Below, piece after piece: positions 55,508 through 62,969 of a stretch of DNA of 64,000 bases; positions within the stretch are counted from its first letter, which is position 1, and each line of letters starts with the position of its first letter. The notes below the pieces were generated by a model that saw nothing but the letters and a program-made list of their open reading frames with translations, was not told where the DNA came from and did no database searches. The translations under genes and the position numbers were made by a program. The stretch is from Dyadobacter sp. UC 10 (GTDB lineage Bacteria; Bacteroidota; Bacteroidia; Cytophagales; Spirosomataceae). The stretch covers positions 4,150,501 through 4,214,500 of the forward strand of contig NZ_VSRN01000001.1 in the NCBI RefSeq assembly GCF_008369915.1. The letters are read 5' to 3'.

Positions 55508-57814
55508 CTAACGCTTAATTTTTTCTAATTCTTCTGCATTGACTTTCACCGGGAATTGTTGCTGCAAACGGTTTACCCATTGTTTTTCCAGCTCCTTTTG
55601 GTAATCGTTAATGACACTGCCACGCGCTTCCTGAAAAGTTTTCGGCCGGGGCGGCTCAATTTTCCGGATATTAATCCACGCCACGCTTCCTGGTTCTTCT
55701 GCAAGTTGCTCGCCCGTGGCCCACTTCGCTTTCGCCAACAAACGGTTTTCGCGGGTGAAATAGCCGTCCTCGATGACAACGGAAGCCATTGCATCCGAAT
55801 TATATACTTTTTCCACGTCTTTGATCGACTGACTGTAAAACTGGAAGGCTACCCTGCGATTACGATCGGCCTCTGCCGATTGCCTGAAAGAACCATAGTC
55901 TTTTTCTATAATACGCAGAATAGGGATGTTTTGTTTATTTAAATATTTAATAACGTTCCTGATACGCGAGGCAGAAGCCATTTCCGGTTCATCAGCAGAA
56001 CGGTATCCTGCTATTTCCACAATGTAATCCGGGTTTTTCTGCATAATAATCGCAAGATCTTCCAGAGCGGCTGACTCTGCCTGGCTAATTTCCGTGGAAC
56101 CGTTGTCAAAAAGTATTTCCCTCGATTTACGTTCCAGCTTGTAAGGGTTAACAGCTAGTATTTTTCTGATCGAATTGATCGTTTGCGTGTCTTTGGCAGA
56201 GATAATGGTGGCCAGTGCACGCTCCGGATAATTGTACCGGCTCTTATTTTGTTCGTAGAAACGCTGCTGGCCGGTAGAGTCAGACAAGGATCTTTGCCAG
56301 ACATTTTCTTCCATTACCTGCGAAAATAGTACGCCCTCTTTAATTTCGTTCAGCAAGCTTTTGAACTCGGGATTAGTTTCTTCAAGATGATCCCGCTCGT
56401 ATTGGAAGAGGCATTCGGAAAGATATTCATTGTAGTACCGTCTGAATATCACTGTCGGGGAGGAATCTTTCGGCCTGCGCTGCTGGCGCCTTTTCACATA
56501 ATTCAAAAACGATAATGCATCGTAGGATTGCTGCTCGATTTTGAACAAAGTACTCGAAGACCAATCTTTGGTAACAGCCCGCAGGTAATCCCATTTGCCG
56601 GTGATCAGGCTGCTGTCCTGCAATCCCGCCATTTCCTGCCACTGATCTGCAAATTCCTGTACATGATATTTGCTTCTGAGTTGTTTCGCTCTGGAAGCTT
56701 CAATTATCTTTCCACGCGAGTCAGTCACTACTTTTTTACGAAGCGACGGCGCCATCAGAGCAAAAGTTTCAATGGGTCTCTTTTGCATGAGTTTGATAAT
56801 ATGCCAGCCATATATCGTTTGAATGGGTTTCGAGTAATCATTTGTTTTGCTCAACGCATAAGCTGCCTCCTCTATTTCGGGAACCATTTCTCCGATCCCA
56901 AACAGCGGGAGAGTACCATCGTTCCTTTTGGATTGTTTGTCATCTGAATAGTTTGCAACAACGTCCCCCCAACTTTCTCCTTCCTGCAAAAGTTTGTAGG
57001 CCTCATCAATTTTAGTTTTTGCTGATTGTTTTTGGGCTGCGGCAGCCGTAGTATCCATTTGGACCATGATATGTGCAACCTGGATCATTCCTCGGTTAGC
57101 TCGTCGATCAGACACTTTGATGAGGTGATAGCCGGTTTTGCTTCGAACAGGCTGAGAAATTTTCCCTATGGCAAGGTTGTAAGCTGCCGTTTCGATAGGA
57201 TACAATGTTTGGAACGCGGTGAAATAGCCGAGGTCACCTTTATTCTTTTTGGCTGATGGGTCTTTAGAGAAACGCGCAGCAATCTCGCCAAAATCAGACC
57301 CTTCGTCCAGTCTGCCCTTTAAGGCAATCGCCGCACGGTGTGCTTCCAGAGTATCGGCCGGTGAAGCGTCTTCCGATACGGCAATCAGGATATGGGAAGC
57401 TTTTACTTCCAATTTCAAACGATTATAGGCCTCAGTGGTCAGTTTTTCCACGAGCGCTTTGTCGACAAGGTGGTTTTTGGCCAGCTGATCCCGGTAGGAA
57501 GCGATTTCTTCTTTGTAAGCCAGGGTTGTATCCCTGCCATCTTGTTTCGCCTGTAAGACCTTAATTTTTAAGTCGGTATATTGTTCCAGGTATTCTCCTG
57601 GCGTTAATTCTTTGGTGGAATCCGAAGCAAACTTGTTCTTGTTATATGCACTCTGGTATTCATCAATTGAAAATTTTTCGTTACCGATTTCCAGCAGCGG
57701 TTTATCCTCTGCGACCGTTTGCTGAGGTGGCGCAGCTGTTTTACAAGATATAATCGTAAGAAGGGAAGTAAATAAAATAAAGGAAGTTGCTCTGAGCATA
57801 TTTTTAAATTTCAA
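55508..57814 (-). CDS. lipoprotein parvulin-type isomerase with embedded OmpA-like domain
   Basis: A 768-aa protein with a lipoprotein signal (SFILFTSLLTIISC, lipid Cys24). Two parvulin domains (about 138-235: VKASHILIAVSEDASPAD, GDLGYFTAF; about 244-346: GMIQVAHIMVQMD, FGIGEMVPEIEEAA, YGWHIIKLM) are followed by a helical region. Then, at about 563-660, there is an OmpA-C-like segment (REILFDNGSTEISQAESAAL, DYIVEIAGYRSADE, RNRRVAFQF), which in other proteins binds peptidoglycan. A short C-terminal part follows. It is probably an anchored periplasmic foldase. The operon continues with the SurA-like gene and moxR. Confidence 0.87.
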   Translation of the reverse strand: MKFKNMLRATSFILFTSLLTIISCKTAAPPQQTVAEDKPLLEIGNEKFSIDEYQSAYNKNKFASDSTKELTPGEYLEQYTDLKIKVLQAKQDGRDTTLAYKEEIASYRDQLAKNHLVDKALVEKLTTEAYNRLKLEVKASHILIAVSEDASPADTLEAHRAAIALKGRLDEGSDFGEIAARFSKDPSAKKNKGDLGYFTAFQTLYPIETAAYNLAIGKISQPVRSKTGYHLIKVSDRRANRGMIQVAHIMVQMDTTAAAAQKQSAKTKIDEAYKLLQEGESWGDVVANYSDDKQSKRNDGTLPLFGIGEMVPEIEEAAYALSKTNDYSKPIQTIYGWHIIKLMQKRPIETFALMAPSLRKKVVTDSRGKIIEASRAKQLRSKYHVQEFADQWQEMAGLQDSSLITGKWDYLRAVTKDWSSSTLFKIEQQSYDALSFLNYVKRRQQRRPKDSSPTVIFRRYYNEYLSECLFQYERDHLEETNPEFKSLLNEIKEGVLFSQVMEENVWQRSLSDSTGQQRFYEQNKSRYNYPERALATIISAKDTQTINSIRKILAVNPYKLERKSREILFDNGSTEISQAESAALEDLAIIMQKNPDYIVEIAGYRSADEPEMASASRIRNVIKYLNKQNIPILRIIEKDYGSFRQSAEADRNRRVAFQFYSQSIKDVEKVYNSDAMASVVIEDGYFTRENRLLAKAKWATGEQLAEEPGSVAWINIRKIEPPRPKTFQEARGSVINDYQKELEKQWVNRLQQQFPVKVNAEELEKIKR

Positions 57815-58146
57815 ATGGGCACTGCAAAAGATGCTGTTTTATTTAACCCCGATTGCATTCAAATATTGTTAAGCCGGCAAAGTTAGGTGCTTTCGGTTCA
57901 GGACAAAAATATCAGATCGGGTATGTGATTTGGTCCCGGTATTTTCCCCAAAAGCTGAGACCGTTATGGCGAATTCGCCCCAGCTTATATCCCGGTTCAA
58001 AACCTGTCGAACCGGCGAATTTTTTTTATTGCAGGCTTTTTTGCATTTACGCTGGAATTGTTGTTTTGATAATCATAAGGCATCTCAGTTTGACTCATCA
58101 GGCACACATTTTTTGCAAAGGTGGGCACGGTCAAAATTTGAGGGTT
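57815..58146. other. gap with nested hairpin and U-run
   Basis: This 332-nt gap lies between the divergent PPIase lipoprotein gene and the DUF2383 gene. No coding sequence is convincing. Its main feature is a terminator-like structure at 57972-58027, about 120 nt before the DUF2383 start. Confidence 0.6.
57972..58027 (+). terminator. orphan terminator-like structure, possible sRNA end or attenuator
   Basis: CCGGTTC (57992-57998) pairs with GAACCGG (58009-58015), and AATTCGCC (57972-57979) can pair with GGCGAATT (58014-58021), so inner and outer stems compete for two bases. A run of eight T (58020-58027) follows. No + strand gene precedes it, so it would end a short upstream transcript or attenuate the DUF2383 gene. 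Confidence 0.55.
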
Positions 58147-58629
58147 ATGGAGAATGTCAGAAGCAACAACTTTGTTCCAATTATCAGGGCATTGTGGAAT
58201 GAGCAAAAAAACCGGGAGCTACTTTACCTGGAAGCTCTAAAGAAGGACAGTATGGGATCATTTCGTAGATTGTTAAGCCAGGGACACGTAAGTGCTGTCC
58301 TGTTTCAAAAGGAGATACGATCGATTTACGATTATTTCAAATGTTTTCTGACAGACAAAGAGCTCAGCGAAACCAACCAGATCGCCTCTCTTGCTTGCTT
58401 GCAGCTTTTAGAAAATGCCAAGGCACCTTCTGAGGTAGCGGCCTGCCTGAAAAAGATCGAAGGCGCAACGCTACAGTTATATAAATCCCTTAGAACGTAT
58501 ATGGATCGGGAGATAGAGGCTTGCCGCATTTTGGATGAGCATCTAAGCCGTATTAGCGAGTTTTATGAAGTTTTGAGTAAACTTGAAGGCAATAGAAAGA
58601 ACTCCATCTCTTACACCGCCGCGGCCTGA
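58147..58629 (+). CDS. DUF2383, ferritin-like four-helix protein
   Basis: A 160-aa helical protein, start ATG 58147. FQKEIRSIYDYFKCFLTDKE and LYKSLRTYMDREIEACRILD, and the general pattern of four long helices, fit the DUF2383/PA2169 family. The function is unknown; a stress or storage role is sometimes assumed. A longer frame from 57853 contains a hydrophobic but incoherent 98-residue extension and is rejected. A terminator-like element sits about 120 nt upstream. Confidence 0.65.
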   Translation: MENVRSNNFVPIIRALWNEQKNRELLYLEALKKDSMGSFRRLLSQGHVSAVLFQKEIRSIYDYFKCFLTDKELSETNQIASLACLQLLENAKAPSEVAACLKKIEGATLQLYKSLRTYMDREIEACRILDEHLSRISEFYEVLSKLEGNRKNSISYTAAA

Positions 58630-58639
58630 TTCACACTAT

Positions 58640-59029
58640 TCACACCTCATATAGTTCGATGGGGAGATGGTCGGGGTCAGCGAAGAATGTAAATTTTTTG
58701 CCGGTGTACTGGTCAACCCTAACCGGCTCAGGGGAGATTCCTTTGGTGTTGAGTGCATAGACCGCCTCTTCAATATTTTCCACCTGAAAGGCGATATGCC
58801 GCAATCCACAAGCTTCGGGCCTGGAAACGCGCTCAGGCGGAGAAGGGAATGAAAAAAGCTCTATACAATATTGGCCGTTCAAAGAAAGATCGAGCTTATA
58901 CGATTCCCGCTCCGCACGCAAAACCTCCCTGTCTATTTTAAATCCCAATATGTTGGTATAAAACGCTTTGGATTTCTCATAATCTGAACAAATGATCGCA
59001 ATATGATGGATTGCATTAAGTTTTAGCAT
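58640..59029 (-). CDS. VOC family protein (glyoxalase-like)
   Basis: A 129-aa metal-binding beta-alpha-beta protein. IHHIAIICSDYEKSKAFYTN, CIELFSFPSPPERVSRPEAC and GLRHIAFQVENIEEAVYAL hold the His/Glu ligands in the order H-E-H-E (the last in LPIELYEV). It resembles the SMU1112c/YaeR-type lactoylglutathione lyase-like proteins. The substrate is unknown. It is convergent with DUF2383, 10 nt between stops. Confidence 0.88.
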   Translation of the reverse strand: MLKLNAIHHIAIICSDYEKSKAFYTNILGFKIDREVLRAERESYKLDLSLNGQYCIELFSFPSPPERVSRPEACGLRHIAFQVENIEEAVYALNTKGISPEPVRVDQYTGKKFTFFADPDHLPIELYEV

Positions 59030-59060
59030 TGCCGGATTGTCTGTAAAGTCAAAGATAGGG

Positions 59061-60251
59061 TCAGATCTTGATGAAAATTTTCTTCTTGTACATCCAGTAC
59101 AGAATCCACCATTCGATCAGCAGGATCACACTTCCGCTTACAAGTGATTTTAATCCGGGGCCAAATATCACATCATAATTTCGGTTGATATTGATCCGGA
59201 ACGATTCATCTATAAAGCTGTCAATAGTATGCGCAAAAATATAGGCGGCAATAGAATTAGTACCAATTACTATCAAAAACAGGAAGAAAGATCTTTTGTT
59301 CTTCACATCCACCAGGTAATAAAACGCTGCAAGCAATAAAAAGCACCATCCGCCGCTAAAAAGCGTCCAGGCTGGCGTCCATATTTTTTTCACGATCGGA
59401 TTAACTCCCGTTAGGTTCAACACGATCGCCATCGCGAATAAAATCGCGGCAGTGATAACACAGCGTTTGATCAGCCAGTTATAAGATGGTGCTGATTTCA
59501 GCCATTTACCAGCAATAAGACCTAAAAGCATCGTACCCAGGGTAGGAATGAAACTTAAGGTGGCATAACCGCCTCCATTGAACAGGAAAGGCTTTTGCCT
59601 TGGGAAAAGATTTAAAAACCATCTGTCGAACGCCCAGGCGATGTTCGTATTCTTATTCCAGTGAGCTGCAAATCCCTTCAAGTTGTGTTCCCAGTCTGCA
59701 GTAGTGCCGGTTTGAGACCAGTCGAAGAAAGGACCGGGGGTAGGGTAGAAGGCGAATGCCAGGAAATAAGCAAATAATATGATAACTAATGCACCCCACT
59801 GGACACGCTCTGTCACGAAAGCCAGCGCAAAGAGAAACGGGTATCCGAGGCCTATTTGTGTCAGTGTGTCTTCAAATGTAAAATTGGTTTGAGTAGCATG
59901 CGTCGAACGAAGGAAGATGCCTAACAAGATCAGGATGAGCGATCGCCGGAGCGTATGGTACCACATGACCGAGGTGCTCTGGTTTTTGCTCGCCCGGCTC
60001 GCCATAGAGTAAGGTAATGCAACGCCAACCAGGAACGAGAATGAAGGCTGGATCAGATCATGTAGAGAGCAGCCCACCCAGGGTACGTGGCTCTGATGAA
60101 ATGCGAGGAAAGACCAGAATGCACTGTCGGGAAATGACTCAGAGATTTGTTCAAGCCGCAAAACTTCGGCCATCATGAGGAACATTACGAAGCCTCGGTA
60201 GGCGTCAACGGAGGAAACACGTTGTATCGGAGCCAGAGGAGTGTCTTTCAA
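59061..60251 (-). CDS. DUF5009 / heparan-glucosaminide N-acetyltransferase-like membrane acyltransferase
   Basis: A 396-aa polytopic membrane protein with about ten hydrophobic segments. RVSSVDAYRGFVMFLMMAEV is the start of the DUF5009/HGSNAT-like family, and VPWVGCSLHDLIQPSFSFLV holds the conserved D-L-I-x-P-x-F segment. Related human HGSNAT moves an acetyl group across the lysosomal membrane to a sugar; a similar acetylation of a cell-envelope sugar is inferred. It is downstream of the GMC gene, with a terminator between. Confidence 0.85.
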   Translation of the reverse strand: MKDTPLAPIQRVSSVDAYRGFVMFLMMAEVLRLEQISESFPDSAFWSFLAFHQSHVPWVGCSLHDLIQPSFSFLVGVALPYSMASRASKNQSTSVMWYHTLRRSLILILLGIFLRSTHATQTNFTFEDTLTQIGLGYPFLFALAFVTERVQWGALVIILFAYFLAFAFYPTPGPFFDWSQTGTTADWEHNLKGFAAHWNKNTNIAWAFDRWFLNLFPRQKPFLFNGGGYATLSFIPTLGTMLLGLIAGKWLKSAPSYNWLIKRCVITAAILFAMAIVLNLTGVNPIVKKIWTPAWTLFSGGWCFLLLAAFYYLVDVKNKRSFFLFLIVIGTNSIAAYIFAHTIDSFIDESFRININRNYDVIFGPGLKSLVSGSVILLIEWWILYWMYKKKIFIKI

Positions 60252-60283
60252 ATCAATGCCGGTTTAGGTTGAAGTATAAAGAA

Positions 60284-60316
60284 AAAACCCCGCCGGATTT
60301 ACCTGGCAGGGCTTTC
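60284..60316 (-). terminator. intrinsic terminator of the GMC oxidoreductase gene
   Basis: AACCCCGCC (60287-60295) pairs with GGCAGGGCT (60305-60313) with one mismatch; on the minus strand the hairpin is followed by six U. It separates the GMC and DUF5009 genes. Confidence 0.75.
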
Positions 60317-60335
60317 TAATTGTATTTCGATTTCT

Positions 60336-62054
60336 TTAGACGTTCATTTTCTTTAACTCTTTTACTGCATGATCGGCTGCTCTTGCAGTCATGGCCATAT
60401 AGGTAAGAGAGGGGTTTACACAGGAAGCGGAGGTCATGAATGCGCCATCGGTCACATATACATTTTCTGCTCCCCAAACCTGGTTGTGCTTGTTAAGCAC
60501 CGAAGTCTTCGGATCGTTGCCCATGCGCGCCGTACCCATTTCATGGATACCGATACCCGGATGTTTCGACTCGTCGTTATAAGAAACCACATTTTTCAGA
60601 CCGGCAGCTTCTAGCATTTCCGCTGCGTCGTTCATCATATCAATGCGCATTTTCTTCTCGTTTTCGCCGTAAGCTGCATCAAAAACGACAAGTGGAAGTC
60701 CCCATTTGTCTTTCTTTGTCGGGTGCAAAGTGAATCTGTTTTTCTCGTCCGGTATCATTTCACCAAATCCACCGAGGTTCATGCTCCATCCGCCCGGCTG
60801 CGAGATCTGCTTTTTGAAATCTGCTCCGAAACCGTCGGTATTCACTCCACGTCCCCAGCTGTCGCGACTCGCTCCGCCCTGGTATCCGAACCCTCTCACG
60901 TAATCGCGCTTGTCGGTTCCCCAGTTGCGGTAGCGTGGTACATAGATGCCGTTTGCACGCCGGCCAAAATAGTATTTGTCATCGTATCCGGGCATATCTC
61001 CACGGGCACCTACTGCGAGGTGATGGTCCATGATATTGCGGCCCAGCTGGTCGCTGTCATTGCCGAGCCCGTTCGGAAAACGTTTTGATTTAGAGTTCAT
61101 CAAAATGGAAGCCGAAGCGATCGCTGATGCATTCATGAAAATGATCTTTGCGAAATATTCCATCGTTTCAAGTGAATTCTGGTTGATCACCCGAACGCCC
61201 GTCACCTTATTCTGCTTGTCATCAAAAATTACTTCCGAAACAATTGAATCGGGTACAAGGGTAAGGTTGCCGGTTTTTTGTGCAGCAGGAAGCGTTGCTG
61301 ACTGTGTGCTGAAATAAGCACCGTAAGGGCAACCTCTCATACACATATTACGGAACTGACACGCTGCACGGCCAAGTTCCGTGTGGAAATTCTGAGGCTG
61401 GGTAAGGTGAGCGGCACGCCCCATAATGATATGGCGACCTGCAAATTTCTTTTCCACTTCACCTTTCACATGCTTCTCAACGCAATTCATTTGCATTGGG
61501 GGAAGGAAATTTCCGTCCGGCAAGACATCTAATCCGTCCTTCGCGCCGCTGATACCGGCAAATTTCTCAACGTAATCATACCAGGGCGCTATATCAGAAT
61601 AGCGGATCGGCCAGTCGACTCCTATGCCTTCTTTCCCATTCGCTTCGAAGTCCATCGGGTTGAGGCGGTAGCTCTGGCGTCCCCAGAGCAGTGACCGGCC
61701 GCCCACGTGATAGGCACGAATCCAGTCGAATTTGCGTGTTTCTTCGTAAGGGTTCTCGCTGTCGTTTTCAAACAAGTACCGATGCTCTTCATTGGCGGTA
61801 TACCCGGTTCTCATTCCGGCCCAGTATTCCTCTTTTGCGACTGTGGTAACCCGTCCTCTGTGTTCAAGTTCCCAGGGAGCGAGGGTAGCGGTTTTATAGT
61901 CTGTAATATGTTTGATATCACGGCCTCTTTCCAGCATAAGGACTTTCAATCCTTTTTCTGTCAGTTCCTTCGCTGCCCAGCCTCCGCTGATACCGGAACC
62001 TACCACGATCGCATCGTAAGTAGCTTGTTTTGTTGCTTTTAAATTGAGATTCAT
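60336..62054 (-). CDS. GMC oxidoreductase, gluconate/glucose dehydrogenase large-subunit type
   Basis: A 572-aa FAD enzyme. VVGSGISGGWAAKELTEKGL is the FAD site; GGRSLLWGRQSYRLNPMDF is the GMC signature; HEMGTARMGNDPKTSVLNKH holds the active-site His region; CQFRNMCMRGCPYG is a Cys-rich motif like that ligating an iron-sulfur cluster in FAD-glucose dehydrogenase. It has no signal peptide; the adjacent Tat-bearing subunit 3 gene suggests hitch-hiker export. It would oxidise a sugar or sugar acid in the periplasm. The sugar is unknown. Confidence 0.9.
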   Translation of the reverse strand: MNLNLKATKQATYDAIVVGSGISGGWAAKELTEKGLKVLMLERGRDIKHITDYKTATLAPWELEHRGRVTTVAKEEYWAGMRTGYTANEEHRYLFENDSENPYEETRKFDWIRAYHVGGRSLLWGRQSYRLNPMDFEANGKEGIGVDWPIRYSDIAPWYDYVEKFAGISGAKDGLDVLPDGNFLPPMQMNCVEKHVKGEVEKKFAGRHIIMGRAAHLTQPQNFHTELGRAACQFRNMCMRGCPYGAYFSTQSATLPAAQKTGNLTLVPDSIVSEVIFDDKQNKVTGVRVINQNSLETMEYFAKIIFMNASAIASASILMNSKSKRFPNGLGNDSDQLGRNIMDHHLAVGARGDMPGYDDKYYFGRRANGIYVPRYRNWGTDKRDYVRGFGYQGGASRDSWGRGVNTDGFGADFKKQISQPGGWSMNLGGFGEMIPDEKNRFTLHPTKKDKWGLPLVVFDAAYGENEKKMRIDMMNDAAEMLEAAGLKNVVSYNDESKHPGIGIHEMGTARMGNDPKTSVLNKHNQVWGAENVYVTDGAFMTSASCVNPSLTYMAMTARAADHAVKELKKMNV

Positions 62055-62111
62055 AGTGAATAATATCGATTTTATGAAAATGGGTCAGTGACCCTGATTC
62101 GCCTGATTTTT

Positions 62112-62735
62112 TTACATTGCCCAGGCTTTCTGCCCTGGTTTGAGATCAATGCAGCCGTCGTATCTTCCGGGAACCGGTACATATTCCAGCGCCTGGGTGG
62201 CGCCGACTTCAGACGTAAAATAGCCCAGCAAAGTCAGCTCTTTCATAAGCCTGAAAAATGGAACACCCGCGTCGCTGTATTCCTTGCCGGCCTCAGTGTA
62301 TTTCTTCTTATCTTCTTCTGCTCTGGCTTTTTTCTCGGTCGCAGCTTTTAGCATTTCATTTTTTGCTGTCGTTTCCATTTCTTTCAGGATGGTCGTCTGT
62401 TCAGCAGGAGAAGATTTCATAAAATCCTTCTTTTCCAACATTTCCAAACCCTTCTTGAAGCTGTCCTGATCTTTCTCAGCATAGCAGTCTTTCAGCATTT
62501 TTTCGATAAACTCACCAACTTTCGCATCTTTTGCGCCAGGTGTGTCGGTCTTTGGAATGATTATTTCGGCAACTTCTGACACTAATGCCTTGCGTTCGGG
62601 GGAAAAGGAGAAAGAAGTAGCGGAAGTCGTATCAGTAGTGGATTTACAACCTTCCAGAAAAGCCAGCATTGTTGGGGCGGAAAGGGTTCCTCCCATCAAA
62701 AGCGCCACTCGGCCAAGGGCATCACGTCTTTTCAT
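62112..62735 (-). CDS. gluconate 2-dehydrogenase subunit 3 family protein
   Basis: A 207-aa protein from ATG 62735 starting MKRRDALGRVALLMGGTLSA, a twin-arginine signal with a possible lipid Cys30. The mature part (LVSEVAEIIIPKTDTPGAKD, AKVGEFIEKMLKD) is the gluconate dehydrogenase subunit 3 pattern. It forms the pair of the GMC subunit encoded 57 nt downstream, likely carrying it through the Tat system. A start at 62807 would mask the signal. No cytochrome subunit gene is visible. Confidence 0.9.
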   Translation of the reverse strand: MKRRDALGRVALLMGGTLSAPTMLAFLEGCKSTTDTTSATSFSFSPERKALVSEVAEIIIPKTDTPGAKDAKVGEFIEKMLKDCYAEKDQDSFKKGLEMLEKKDFMKSSPAEQTTILKEMETTAKNEMLKAATEKKARAEEDKKKYTEAGKEYSDAGVPFFRLMKELTLLGYFTSEVGATQALEYVPVPGRYDGCIDLKPGQKAWAM

Positions 62736-62766
62736 TATGATATAGGTATGATATTGGTTAACAATC

Positions 62767-62797
62767 CAAAATGTAATAATACATTCGATTAATACAA
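62767..62797 (-). promoter_or_regulatory. candidate promoter of the GMC operon
   Basis: On the minus strand TTG (62795-62797), 19 nt, then TACATTTTG (62767-62775), close to TAnnTTTG with one extra T. It is 31 nt before the ATG at 62735. Confidence 0.4.
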
Positions 62798-62825
62798 TTT
62801 TAAACAATCCGACTAAATTATGAAA

Positions 62826-62851
62826 TATTCTAAATCGAATTCGTTAGAATA
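62826..62851. promoter_or_regulatory. inverted repeat TATTCTAA-N10-TTAGAATA
   Basis: Eight-base perfect arms at 62826-62833 and 62844-62851 lie upstream of the candidate GMC promoter. The spacing suits a dimeric regulator, but no regulator gene is next to it. Confidence 0.35.
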
Positions 62852-62969
62852 ATTCTATATAAAGAAAGTTGCGGATAGTGCCCTGATTCCCAATCAGCTC
62901 GAATTGATTAAAATCGCATTAAAGTTCTCGCTGTTGTCCCGGATGAGATAATAATGGAGGTAAAACGCC

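Noticed and set aside
57992-58015. A tRNA T-arm-like GGTTCAAAACC next to the orphan terminator
   Set aside because: No acceptor, D or anticodon arm could be built around it; a terminator explains the symmetry better.
57853-58146. N-terminal extension of the DUF2383 gene
   Set aside because: The 98 extra codons run through a terminator-like hairpin and give an incoherent sequence; ATG 58147 fits the family.
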